Shown: positions 1 through 9,108 of the stretch, one piece after another | Layout of the letters: each line of letters begins with the position of its first letter | Numbering within the stretch: the first letter of the stretch is position 1 | DNA from: Cyanodermella asteris | Taxonomy: Eukaryota > Ascomycota > Lecanoromycetes > Ostropales > Stictidaceae | DNA length: 22,585 bases | Direction: 5' to 3' | NCBI GenBank assembly: GCA_900618795.1 | Contig: UYJD01000003.1 | Coordinates: forward strand, 718,634-741,218 | Notes under the pieces: generated by a model | The model's input: only the letters and a program-made list of their open reading frames with translations | Databases searched by the model: none | Told to the model about the DNA's origin: nothing | Made by a program: the position numbers and the translations under genes

Positions 1-1
1 G

Positions 2-148
2 ACAGACGCACTTGAAATCGCGATCCATGAGATTTACAGCTCCCTGTGCCACAAGACATTCCCCGACAAGTTCGCGCGTCATAGTTGTACCTCTCCGTCG
101 AATATCAAGAACCCATACAGCGACCAGTTATGGGCTGGCAGCGCTTAA
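2..148 (+). CDS. 3' end of an unidentified protein-coding gene (partial)
   Basis: Frame 2 is open from the window edge to a TAA at 146-148 and gives the last 48 residues of a protein, starting TDALEIAIHEIYSSL and ending DQLWAGSA. Codons in the first two thirds favour C or G at the third position (ATC, TAC, AGC, CTG, TGC, CAC, AAG, TTC, CCC, GAC), as in the real genes here. The overlapping longer frame at 12-257 lacks this bias. No domain can be recognised in so short a tail. The start and most of the gene lie to the left of the window, and it could instead be only a terminal exon. Confidence 0.4.
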   Translation, partial: TDALEIAIHEIYSSLCHKTFPDKFARHSCTSPSNIKNPYSDQLWAGSA

Positions 149-743
149 GCACACGGGCCTCACCTACGGTTATCCCATCATGAGATGGCGATCTCCTGGC
201 AGCTTTACCGCAGCTGTTGTTGAGCTTGCACGACGAAGCTTGTACTTTGTACGATGATCACCCGGGTTGCTCGAGACAGGTTTCCTGAGGCTAATTGTCA
301 CGATTGTTGATAGCAGCACCGGTGGGGTTGTTTGATCAAGGGCCCCCAGGCTACAAATGTTTGATAGCAAGAGCACTTGAAGCTGAGAGCCGTCTTCTGG
401 TTCGATTATGTCATAAAGCTAGCGGTCACTCGCATGAGACCTCGGTTGCTTGTTGAAGCTCCCGTCGCAGAGCCAAAGCAAAGTGTAAATGGGGCCCCTC
501 TTTACAAGCGATCGCCTGGCCTCGGCATTATCGCAACATTAGCTTGGGAAAAGCGTTGTTATGTATGGCATCATGCCGATTCTAAATGCCGGAGGTAATA
601 CCCGACATTGTCGACATGACGCACAAAGAATCCCCTGATAAAACGTGCTTTTCTGAATACATTTATACGACATAAGCATATCCCAATGACTTCGCGTCGA
701 TGCGAATGATGGTCTGCATTGCTCACGCTATCGCTGCGGCAAA
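149..743. other. Intergenic region, lipase promoter side
   Basis: About 595 bases with no convincing gene; the short open frames have no codon bias or recognisable domain. An ATTTATAC sequence at about 660-667, some 80 bases before the lipase start, could serve as a TATA-like element. Nothing else stands out. Confidence 0.4.
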
Positions 744-2189
744 ATGAAGCTTGGGTTCCTTCTTTCCTATTCTCTTACCTGTGCTGTCACAAGCAGCCAA
801 CTTCTGTCGAGTCAAGTATCAAATTCGCCATCAAAAACCTCAGACGCTAGTCCGCTTGCAAACGGATTGAGCTCCTTAGCTTCAGGCATTGCAAGTGATG
901 CCCAAAGCCTCATCCAGTTCTTGGAAGCCCTTGCAGAGTCCCTTGAAGAAATCGTTCCCACTTCCGTGCCAACGAGCATTCCCGATGTCTTCAAAACTCT
1001 TCAAAACCTGATCCCAGGAGGCTCTGCCAATCCAGTTGATCTCCTTGACCTCGCTTCTGCTTTCCTGCTCAATGGCCTCTCGCCAGCAGACTTGGCGAGC
1101 TACGTGCGCGGCTACACGACGGACAACAACCTGCACAACAACGACCCCATCGACCCCAGCCCTCCTATATATCCCTCTGCAGCTGCAACCGATGCCCCCT
1201 ACAGCCAGACTGAGGCACAGCTCCGTGAAGCTATTCATATACCAGACACCTTCAGCTATGGTGCGAACGGGAGGATGCCTCTGCTGATGGTACCCGGAAC
1301 GGTGACACCGGGTGGCATAAATTTCGTTGGCAACTACTACCCATTGCTCAAGAATTCATCCCTGGTCGACCCGGTCTGGCTCGATGTTCCCAATTACAGT
1401 CAGCAGGATATACAGCTCACGGCCGAGCTTGTTGCTTATGGCGCTCATTACCTTCGATCGATATCAGGGAACTCGAACGTTACGATCTTGACCTGGTCGC
1501 AAGGAGGTACTGACGCTCAATGGGCGGTGAAATATTGGCCGAGCCTGAGGAGCTTCGTCCCAGACATTGTTGCCTACTCACCTGATTGTGGGTGAAATCT
1601 GATTTGTACCCATGCCACAGCGATGCTAATTGCTACAGACCACGGAACTCTCTTCTCGAATGCCCAGTGCGCGGCATTTCCCCCGCTTCCCTGCCCTCCT
1701 GGCGCACGCCAACAACGAACAGACTCAAAGTTCCTCGCCAAGCTGCACGAAAATGACGGTGACTCTGCATACGTTCCGACCACTACTGTGTATTCCGCAT
1801 TCTTCGATGAGATCGTCATCCCACAGGCAGACCCTGATGCTTCAGCAATCTTGAAAGACGCCCGGGGCGTCGGCGTTCTCAATGCCGAAGTACAGTCTGT
1901 GTGCAAAGGCTATCCCGCAGGTGGACTTTACACGCACGAGGGTATTCTGTACAACAATCTTGGCTTCGAGCTCTTCATGGATGCTATTAAGCATGACGGC
2001 CCGGCGAGTTTGGCCAGATTAAACCTGAGTCAAGCTTGCAGCTTACCAGTCACGGCAGGTCTTGGTCTGGCAGACGTATTGGCTACCGAGGGAATCATTC
2101 CGGTGGCTGCATTGCTTATTGTGAACGCGACGAACTTCGCTCCCGAAGACCAGGCTGAGCCAGCAATCATGTCATATGCTACTTATTAG
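744..2189 (+). CDS. Secreted CalB-like lipase (alpha/beta hydrolase)
   Basis: Two exons, 744-1587 and 1639-2189, encode 464 residues. The 51-nt intron (donor GTGGGT, branch-like TGCTAAT, acceptor TACAG) is in phase 1, and splicing restores YSPDYHGTLFS, matching APDYKGT of Candida antarctica lipase B. Residues 1-19 look like a signal peptide, so the protein is probably secreted. A 150-residue Ser/Ala/Pro-rich N-terminal part precedes the catalytic domain. PLLMVPGT is the oxyanion-side strand, TWSQGG carries the nucleophile Ser252, the Asp is in FFDEIVIPQ and the His in YTHEGILYN, so the triad looks complete. The expected reaction is hydrolysis of esters or triacylglycerols; the substrate is not readable. 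NVT, NSS and NLS sequons fit a secreted glycoprotein. Family assignment is firm; the exact role is not. Confidence 0.93.
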
Positions 2190-2717
2190 TTGCAAGTTGC
2201 AGCGCGTGTCCTGATGTATTGCGATGAACAAAGTAATACTATCCATGTCTATGACTGTCACTTGTCTTGTACGTTCAGAGCATTGCTTCCCACCCGCAGT
2301 GTCTGACCAGAACGTACCATCATTCGGATAGGGCAGCGCTGCAACAGTCAGTTAGACGTCGCTAAGCCCTCTATGTGGAAATTGGCTGAGAACCCGAGCG
2401 TACTCAATCAGTTAGCGGGTGCTCAGTGCCTCTTTTCGATTGGTTATGGAACTTCAGCAGTGACAGTCTCACAAGCTACTACGTAAACCTCCGAACCAAG
2501 ATTCTCGTAGATAATCAGAGATCCACGAACAAGAAGATGGAACAAAGACACGAGGTCTCCGCCAAGGCGCTAGTCCCGAAGAAGCCCGTGCGAATTGCGT
2601 CAAACAATGACGTGAACGCGATCCTCAGGAGCCAGACATGCATCAGCGTGTCAGCCAACCCGTGCAAAACGCACATAGTAATCATCCTAGCCCCAGAGAA
2701 CAGGGCCCAATGTCTCC
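2190..2717. other. Intergenic region / 5' leader of the DGAT2 gene
   Basis: No independent gene is supported. An ATG at 2537 opens a 116-codon frame ending at 2887 that overlaps the DGAT2 start in another frame. Its codons are somewhat C/G-ended but its product shows no domain. It could be an upstream ORF if the leader is long. Confidence 0.35.
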
Positions 2718-4262
2718 ATGAGCAGACCTCTTCACCTCCGTCCCAAACGAGTCTCCTCCCGCGAACCCCCGCTCCTCAACTCTATGACTGCCGACGCCAG
2801 CAGCGGCCCGCTGACCGCGGAGCCGTCACGCCCGCGAGAGCGGCGCAAGCAAGGGATGGAACCCAAGTCGTACGCCGACGCCATTGATCAGACCGTGCAC
2901 GGGGCCAACGCCGGCTCAAACTCCATCTCCAACGGCCGTGTTGTCAAAGCTGAGGAATATACCGGAGTTGGCGAGGATTCTATGCCCAGGAGTCCGGCGC
3001 AGAAGAACCATAAGAGGAAGACTTCTGAGAAGGCCAATGGCAGTAACAAGAAAGCCAGTACCGGACCGCAGGGGCAGGTCATAACGGAGAAGACGTCCGC
3101 CCAGAATGGAGAATATCTGACGTCTATCAAGCCGCCGCCGGAGTATGAGGAGGAGCTGCGCCAGGATGAAAAGGAGCTGAAGCATTCACCGTCACATCAC
3201 GAGCTGGTCAGCGGGCGACAGGCCGGGCAGGGCTGGGATCGAAGCGGAATTCGATGGGCGCCGCTCAACACGCCGCTGAAGCGACGATTGCAGACACTGG
3301 CTGTCTTGGGTCACACGCTGTCGATTGCAATGTTCCTCAGCGCGTTCCTGTTCATGGGCGCCATCCCAATATTCTGGCCAATACTCTTTCCTTATACCAT
3401 ATATGTTCTGTTTTCATCGGAAGGCTCGTCTGGAACTTTGAAACGACGTTCCGAATGGCTGCGTTCACTGAGGTGGTGGTCACTGTTTGCGAGCTACTTT
3501 CCGGCGCGTTTACACCGAATGCAGGAGTTGCCGCCGACGCGGAAGTATATTTTTGGCTATCACCCGCACGGTATAATCAGCCATGGAGCCTTTGCTGCCT
3601 TTGCTACGGAAGCACTTGGCTTCAGCCAGCTGTTTCCGGGCGTCACGAACACCCTTCTTACGCTTGACAGCAATTTCCGTATTCCCTTCTACCGCGAGTA
3701 TGCGCTCGCGTTGGGTCTGGCATCCGTGGACCGACAAAGTATTGAGAATTTGTTGACGAAAGGTGGTCACAATGGTGAGGGCATGGGACGTGCAGTGACG
3801 ATCGTCGTTGGTGGTGCTCGCGAATCGTTAGATGCAGTGCCCGGGTCGCTGAAGCTGGTACTGAAGAGACGTAAGGGATTTGTCAAGCTCGCAGTCAAGA
3901 CCGGTGCAGATCTCGTTCCCGTGCTGAGTTTCGGCGAAAACGAGCTGTACGACCAAGTCAACGCCATCACTCACCCCTGGGTACACAAAGGTCAACTGCT
4001 GTTGAAGAAAGTCGTCGGCTGGACCGTACCTCTCTTCCATGCAAGAGGCGTCTTCAACTACGATGTCGGCTTGATGCCATACAGGCGACCAGTAAACGTG
4101 GTCGTTGGCAAGCCGATCAAGGTCGAGCAGAAGAAGGTGCCAGACGAAGCCTACGTCAATGAGTTGCACGAAAAATACGTGAACGAGTTGACACGGATGT
4201 GGGATGAATGGCACGAGCACTTTGCACAGAAAGTGGCGAATGGATTGGAAATTATTGAATAG
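2718..4262 (+). CDS. dga1: Diacylglycerol O-acyltransferase, DGAT2 family
   Basis: An intronless frame of 514 codons. The enzyme joins an acyl-CoA to diacylglycerol to make triacylglycerol at the ER and lipid droplet. Family marks in order: a hydrophobic hairpin at about 200-232, SYFP at 259-262, the catalytic-block YHPHG at 281-285, RIPFYREYALALGL at about 331-344, VGGARESL at 364-371 and PVLSFGEN at 401-408. The first 170 residues are a Lys/Ser/Pro-rich, probably disordered extension, longer than in yeast Dga1 (418 aa). The start is uncertain: in-frame ATGs at 2784 and 2856 are alternatives, the latter in better context (GGGATGG). Family is clear; a monoacylglycerol or wax-type acyltransferase of the same family is less likely for a fungus with this domain order. 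Confidence 0.94.
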   Translation: MSRPLHLRPKRVSSREPPLLNSMTADASSGPLTAEPSRPRERRKQGMEPKSYADAIDQTVHGANAGSNSISNGRVVKAEEYTGVGEDSMPRSPAQKNHKRKTSEKANGSNKKASTGPQGQVITEKTSAQNGEYLTSIKPPPEYEEELRQDEKELKHSPSHHELVSGRQAGQGWDRSGIRWAPLNTPLKRRLQTLAVLGHTLSIAMFLSAFLFMGAIPIFWPILFPYTIYVLFSSEGSSGTLKRRSEWLRSLRWWSLFASYFPARLHRMQELPPTRKYIFGYHPHGIISHGAFAAFATEALGFSQLFPGVTNTLLTLDSNFRIPFYREYALALGLASVDRQSIENLLTKGGHNGEGMGRAVTIVVGGARESLDAVPGSLKLVLKRRKGFVKLAVKTGADLVPVLSFGENELYDQVNAITHPWVHKGQLLLKKVVGWTVPLFHARGVFNYDVGLMPYRRPVNVVVGKPIKVEQKKVPDEAYVNELHEKYVNELTRMWDEWHEHFAQKVANGLEIIE

Positions 4263-5011
4263 GGGAAAAGAGCTCTGGAAGCCACAGTCACGAACTACCG
4301 TTCCATTTTCTTGTATAAACAAATCATTTCGTTTAACATTCGCTGGTGACCCTGTAAATCTTACGGGCAGCCTCAGAATCACAGGCAATTTCGCTGTTCA
4401 GATAGGCGATTTCGGAACGGCGCTTGGCGGGCAAATGCTGTTAATGGGTAGGTAAGTGAGTTTCGTTCACCTACCAGTACAAGGTAATAAGCCCAACGCA
4501 CATACGTTCGTGCCCAGCTTCGTCATCTGCCAGACTTGTATTGAAATCCAATTCCGCGGCCACTCTGTATCTGAGCACTATATGAACTCCAGGCGAACAT
4601 TGTAACCTTCACGACTCAGCACAACCAATTTGTTTGACATACGCGGCTGTGGGTGTATATGAGCGCTGGAGCTGACAGCCTCGTTCAGTCGGCGTGTGAG
4701 CGTTTCGGTCCGATGGCCTTATGGACGAGCAGCCTAATGGCGACGCCACCCATTGTTTGCTCAATTCACTCATCTCACGAGCCACGGTCCCTTTACCGTT
4801 GCATCCTCACCTTCTCTCCCCATACAAACTTGCCGTTCTCGCTTCACGATGTCATGTCATGCCAGCAGCTTTTATTCCTTCGAAACTCTTCACATTTCTC
4901 ATCAATAGCACGGAGCAGTTACATTTAATTGGCACTCTTCTGTCTTCTTCGTTTAACCCTGCCAATCCCGGAGCCGCATCATGTGTCAAATCCTCATCTG
5001 AATATCGACCC
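4263..5011. other. Intergenic region
   Basis: About 750 bases after the acyltransferase. A frame open from about 4721 runs on into the next gene, but before 5012 its residues and codons look random. It is probably the 3' UTR of the acyltransferase and the promoter and leader of the small gene. Confidence 0.4.
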
Positions 5012-5267
5012 ATGTACTCAACCAAGCGTTTCCTTCGATCTCAAATGATCACTACCTCCTGGAATTTCCTCCTTGGCCGCGCGAACGGCTACGAGTCCGT
5101 CGATGCTGGCGAGAACCAGTACGGACTGCTCTCTTTTGTGCATGGGAATTGCTGTCGGCGAGTTAGCCTGGGCACTGACTTCGTAGGGAGTTTGGCGCCG
5201 GACGACCTACAAGATTCGCTTCAGGGAACAAGTGAGGAGGATCAGGGACGTGACGAGCAGGCAGTAG
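5012..5267 (+). CDS. Small spliced ORF, unknown function
   Basis: Two exons are proposed, 5012-5137 and 5187-5267, giving 68 residues (57 if the ATG at 5045 is used). The 49-nt intron starts GTGCAT, has a CTGAC branch site ten bases before TCGTAG, and is phase 0. Codons on both sides are strongly C/G-ended (for example ATC ACT ACC TCC TGG AAT TTC CTC), unlike the flanks. The joined product reads GYESVDAGENQYGLLSF followed by a basic tail (GVWRRTTYKIRFREQVRR) and ends at TAG. There is no signal peptide or full membrane span and I recognise no family. The support is codon bias plus a good splice model; the donor is weak, so this remains a proposal. Confidence 0.5.
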
Positions 5268-5746
5268 TCGCGCTTGGGCATGTCGGCATGCGGCGTGGAG
5301 ACTGGGGCTGCGAGCGAGAGGGCGGATGTTTTGCTGGCTGGATGTGCGAGTTGTTTCAGCCTTCAATGACAGAATACGGTCGGTGGCGAATATATTCGGA
5401 GCCGTTTTTCGAACACGATTGCATCTGTGCATGCGAGCCACCGGTGGGAAAACAGATGAGAACAAAGGGACATTGTAGAACATGTTTTGCGTAAGGCGAT
5501 GTTTGTCACCGGTGTGAGTTGTCCGTCAAACACGATCAGTGAAAAAAAGTTCCCTCGCACAACCGACCATGACCTCGAGAACCCGGTTTTTTGGACTGCC
5601 TTTCCAATCTGCACGATGCGTTGCAGCTACTTTCAACTAGCAGGTTTCTGAAGCATCCAGCGTGCGAAGACAGAGTGCAGACTGCTTGATTGTAGTCTGC
5701 TGTGCTCCAAGGCTTTCAATGTTTGCAACGTGTCGCTTCGGAGTAA
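5268..5746. other. Convergent intergenic region
   Basis: About 480 bases between the 3' ends of the small + strand ORF and the acidic - strand gene. Open frames on both strands lack codon bias. Nothing else is seen. Confidence 0.4.
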
Positions 5747-7276
5747 TTATAACTCAGAGTCATCCGATTTCGCGTCCTCATCGTCGTCCCCATCGTGTGA
5801 AATACTCTCTTGATTGATAACAGGACCTGCGTCGCGCTCATCGTTGGCAGGGACTGAGCTGGTGCTGTCGGCAAGGTTTTGGTTTTCGCCAGCTGCAACA
5901 AGACGAATGGTCGGCGCAGCCTTTGCACGATTGTCCCACTCTTGCTTCGCTTGCACGTTTCTCCTAGGAGCATTGCTCTCATCAGTACCTCTCCTAGTCG
6001 TGGCGCTTTCTCTGACGGGATCAAGGGAAAGCATGGAGATCCCTTGGGTCAGAAGAGCAACAGGACCTTCGTCCGGACTCTGGTCCGTCTCGCGACTTGC
6101 AATAGGGCTACCAGTTCCCCAGGGATGGCTGGGTGCCTCACTTTTGCTTTTGTTGCTTTCATCACTGTCGCTCTCATGCCAGTTGGGGTGGAGAGCCGCG
6201 CCTTTCTTTGCCGGTTTCCTTTCATAGCGAGCGCGAGCAGTCTCATCGCTGAAGGCGGATTCACCTGGACTGCTCTTATTGGGATTCTGTTGCTCGCCTT
6301 CTCCAACACACTTGCCTGTTTCGACTGATTCGCCTTCTTCACCTGTCTCAGCTGCTTTCACTGGCTCATCTGCTCTATCTTTTTCGTCTGGTTCAAGTGG
6401 CTCGTCTTCAACTGGCTTGCCTTCTTCAGCTGGTTTGCCTTCTTCGACTGTGTTGCCTGTATTGGATGATTCGGCCTTTTCACTTGTTTCATCTTCTTCA
6501 GTGCGCACATCTTCTTCAGTTGGCTCGTCTTCTTCATCTGTTTCGCCTTCTCCAATCAATTCGGCTTCCGACTGCCGCCTGTCGTCGCCATTTTGCAACT
6601 GCAGCTGACGATCAGTACACTCGTTGCCGCCGTCGAGAGCACCGCTCGCTGAGTGGCCCGAACCATCTTCAGAACGATCAAGACGTTCGTCAGAATCCAC
6701 GTTGACCAGTATTGATTCGTCCTCGGATCGACCAATTTCTGCGTCTGTATGGTCTGAGGTGTGTTCATCAGTTACCATGGCGCCTTCAGAGCGATTGTTT
6801 TGCTGTTCTGACTCGCCGTCTGCGTTGACATGGATCTCTTCGTCTGCATGAGCTCCTTCTCCCGCATAAAACCATTCGTCCATACGAGCCTCTTCGGCTA
6901 TACGAGCATCTTCCTCCAAACGAGTTTCTGCGTCGGCACGATTCTGTTCCTCCACGGGGCTCTCTTGCTCCGCATGGCACTCCTTCGCGCGATTGTCCTC
7001 TTCTGCATGGCTTTCCTCTTCTGCACGGCTTTCCTGTTCCGCACGGCCTTCCTCGCTTGCAGAGTCTCCTTCAGCGACGTCATCCTCTTCGCTTTGAGGC
7101 TCCTCATACACATCGTCTTCGTTGTAAGCGCCTTCATCGTTGCCACCGTCATGATCGTCAGAAAGACCACGGGCAACTACTCGTAACAGGAAATGATAAG
7201 ACACGCAAAATGCCAGAGAAAGGCACAGAACGGCAAAGATCTCTGAACCGTTCAAATTGGAAGTCATCGCGATCAC
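5747..7276 (-). CDS. Acidic, repeat-rich single-pass membrane protein, unknown function
   Basis: An uninterrupted frame of 509 codons. Residues 13-33 are one strongly hydrophobic helix (IFAVLCLSLAFCVSYHFLL) followed by RVVAR, fitting a signal anchor. Nearly all the rest is low-complexity and dominated by Glu, Asp, Ser, Gly and Ala, so probably disordered. Two blocks of about hexapeptide repeats lie at residues 78-126 and 244-328. Only the last third has mixed composition, including WDNRAKAAPTIRLV, and the chain ends DDSEL. The second Met (M4) is an equally possible start. Frames on the opposite strand are serine- or leucine-rich shadows of the Glu codons. I recognise no family; membership of any secretory or organelle system is unknown. 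Confidence 0.7.
   Translation of the reverse strand: MIAMTSNLNGSEIFAVLCLSLAFCVSYHFLLRVVARGLSDDHDGGNDEGAYNEDDVYEEPQSEEDDVAEGDSASEEGRAEQESRAEEESHAEEDNRAKECHAEQESPVEEQNRADAETRLEEDARIAEEARMDEWFYAGEGAHADEEIHVNADGESEQQNNRSEGAMVTDEHTSDHTDAEIGRSEDESILVNVDSDERLDRSEDGSGHSASGALDGGNECTDRQLQLQNGDDRRQSEAELIGEGETDEEDEPTEEDVRTEEDETSEKAESSNTGNTVEEGKPAEEGKPVEDEPLEPDEKDRADEPVKAAETGEEGESVETGKCVGEGEQQNPNKSSPGESAFSDETARARYERKPAKKGAALHPNWHESDSDESNKSKSEAPSHPWGTGSPIASRETDQSPDEGPVALLTQGISMLSLDPVRESATTRRGTDESNAPRRNVQAKQEWDNRAKAAPTIRLVAAGENQNLADSTSSVPANDERDAGPVINQESISHDGDDDEDAKSDDSEL
6293..6547 (-). repeat. 18-bp-period coding minisatellite (C-terminal array)
   Basis: Degenerate tandem units of about 18 bp encode hexapeptides such as EEGKPA/EEGKPV, EPTEED and DEPVKA. 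Copies such as TTCTTCAGCTGGTTTGCC on the + strand recur with few changes. It lies within the acidic membrane protein gene, residues 244-328. Confidence 0.7.
6899..7045 (-). repeat. 18-bp-period coding minisatellite (N-terminal array)
   Basis: About nine degenerate units encode hexapeptides of the form [SN][RH]A-E-[EQ]-[ED], with one unit shortened by a codon. Neighbouring + strand copies GCATGGCTTTCCTCTTCT and GCACGGCTTTCCTGTTCC differ at few bases. It lies within the acidic membrane protein gene, residues 78-126. Confidence 0.7.
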
Positions 7277-7841
7277 GAGAGAATAGATTGCAAAGACAAG
7301 TCAGCAGCACAAAGTCAAGGTACAGAGAAAATGGAGAGCCTCTCCTGGCGAGATAGATCTCTTAAAAGGCGACTTGATTGAAAGAATGGCGCGAACAACG
7401 TAGGCAAAGACGTGCGCTTGCATGTTAGGATAAAGGAAGCTGTTTGATAGAGAGAACCTCTGCTGGCCGGCCAGACTGTGAATGCCAGCACGTCTGTTGG
7501 CTCCATCGCATTCTGTGACATGGAGCTGCTGCGTTATAACCGTCAAGATCATCGTCTCCAAGACAGGCAGACAGGAGTCCATGCCGCAGCACTTTACCTC
7601 ATGCTTGTCAGTAGACACCGGCTGCGGCCGAATTTTCGGCGCTCGCAGCACCAGCTGCGTAAAGCGTCTGTGCTAGGCTACATTCGCTCCAGCTCGCTCT
7701 GCCTAAGCATCGTTTTATGCGTATCGTTTTGAGAGCTCAGCCAGGGTGCTAAAAACAAACACCACGACACATGGATGCCAACGGATGCAGTATGGCAAGA
7801 ACAGAGGATAGCGGGTTCCGAACTCTCAATTCGTATCTCAC
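7277..7841. other. Intergenic region, acidic-protein promoter side
   Basis: 565 bases between two - strand genes. Open frames of up to 116 codons exist but have no codon bias or domains. It probably holds the terminator of the EVE gene and the promoter of the acidic-protein gene; no specific element was identified. Confidence 0.4.
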
Positions 7842-8732
7842 TCACTTCCCACCCTGAGCAAGCCTCTCAATCTCCTCTCCATCCACACCCACAAGCCCCA
7901 GGATGAACTCCCACTCCTCCGACTTGACCTGACTAACACTCAACCGACTCAACTTTAGCGTTTGCAGCGTCTGCAGCGGGCCACCCGGCTTGGCATGCTC
8001 CTGCAGCTTCTTCAGCGGCACCAGCTCGTCGAACTTGCTGACAAACTCGACATGCACCACGATCCAACGCGGCTTCTCGCGATCCGACTTGGGGTCGTAG
8101 TACGGGTGCTTGGGATCGAACGCCGCCTCGTCGGTAGACTGTTCGCGAACTATTCTCATGACGCCGGCGATGCCGGGGATTTTGCAGTTGGAGTGGTAGA
8201 AGAAGGCGAGTTCGCCTTTGCGCATGTTGCGCATGTTCTTTTGAGCTGTGCAATGGGAGGAATGATGTTAGACGTTGGGTTGTGAGTCAAATGGGAATCT
8301 GATGTCCTGGTAGGAGACCGTATACGTACCGACGGGATTCCGTACTCCGTCCCACGCTTCTGGCTCGTCTTTGGCTGCCAAGTCGTCGATGCTAAACTTG
8401 ACATCCACGCCTTTTTCCAAGCGCGATTCGGGCTCGGCTTTCATGAGCCAGTAGCATCGTTCGTTCTCGTCGCGCTCGGTGGTCGTGGCTGACTTCTTCG
8501 TAGCTGGCTTTTTGGGCGCTGTCGCTTTGGCCTTTTTTGCATCTGGCTTGGATTTGGGCTTGTCATCTTCGTCCTCCGGGTCGGCTTTTCGTTTTCTGCT
8601 AGGTTGCTTCTTGCTCGGCTTCTCCTGAGCGGTGATAGTTTCAATTGTTTTGATATCCGATGCACCGCGTCTGGGTTGGGTGCGGGTTGGAGCTTGAGGT
8701 GCAAGTTTCGAAGCTGTACGTTTCGGTGGCAT
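7842..8732 (-). CDS. EVE-domain (thymocyte nuclear protein 1-like) protein
   Basis: Two exons, 8732-8330 and 8245-7842, encode 268 residues. The 84-nt intron (donor GTACGT, branch CTAAC, acceptor CACAG) is phase 1, and splicing gives [16 protein letters not shown], the expected core of the EVE fold. Residues 92-265 form the EVE domain: [11 protein letters not shown] at the front, then [21 protein letters not shown] and [12 protein letters not shown] domains resemble YTH/PUA folds and are thought to bind modified bases in DNA or RNA; the ligand here is unknown. The first 90 residues are rich in Lys, Pro and Ala with [11 protein letters not shown] and KKAK stretches, fitting a nuclear localisation signal. 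The start at MPPKRTASK is the first in-frame ATG. It is divergent from the methyltransferase gene. Confidence 0.92.
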
Positions 8733-9108
8733 GATCGTAGCAGAAGTGGACCTTGATGAGAAAAGACGCCGAGTAGCGTAATTCGAGTCAAGTCGTGCAT
8801 ATGAGGATGGAGAAGGAAGAGCTTGAGTCTGGAGCGCCTTGTCGTTGATTCCGAAGAGAGAGTTCGGGATGATCGACAGGAACGCGCCAGCCGTGCACCA
8901 AACTCTATTTTGGCTTTTGACTTTGGCAGCCCCATGCCTCAATCAGTCCCTCTTCCATTCGTCCTCCACTCAACTCAACTCAACTCAACTCAAGCTCCTC
9001 ACGTACACACCACTGACGAACCCACATCCGATTTCCCAGTCTACGACCTTTCAAGTCGTGTTCGGTCTGCAAATTTCACGAATTCATCACTATTCTCCGT
9101 CCGAGATC
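8733..9108. promoter_or_regulatory. Head-to-head intergenic promoter region
   Basis: 376 bases separate the two divergent start codons of the EVE gene (-) and the N-terminal methyltransferase gene (+), so both promoters and 5' UTRs must share it. In-frame open extensions exist upstream of both starts; the EVE extension has no ATG. A pentanucleotide repeat lies inside. Confidence 0.6.
8968..8993 (+). repeat. (CAACT)n pentanucleotide microsatellite
   Basis: Five uninterrupted copies of CAACT (ACTCAACTCAACTCAACTCA, then more of the same) lie in the shared promoter or leader, about 116 bases before the methyltransferase ATG. Confidence 0.9.

Noticed and set aside
5163-5483. Minus-strand frames opposite the small gene, including a hydrophobic peptide MPKRDYCLLVTSLILL
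   Set aside because: They are the complement of well-biased + strand exon codons. The + strand has a proper intron, start and stop.
5814-6608. Plus-strand Ser/Leu-rich frames over the acidic-protein gene
   Set aside because: Runs of Ser and Leu codons are what Glu/Asp/Lys codons give when read in antisense; no start context or domain supports them.
8733-8942. N-terminal extension of the EVE protein resembling a mitochondrial presequence ([13 protein letters not shown])
   Set aside because: The frame is open but has no ATG upstream of 8732; only a TTG could start it, and the region is the promoter of the divergent gene.
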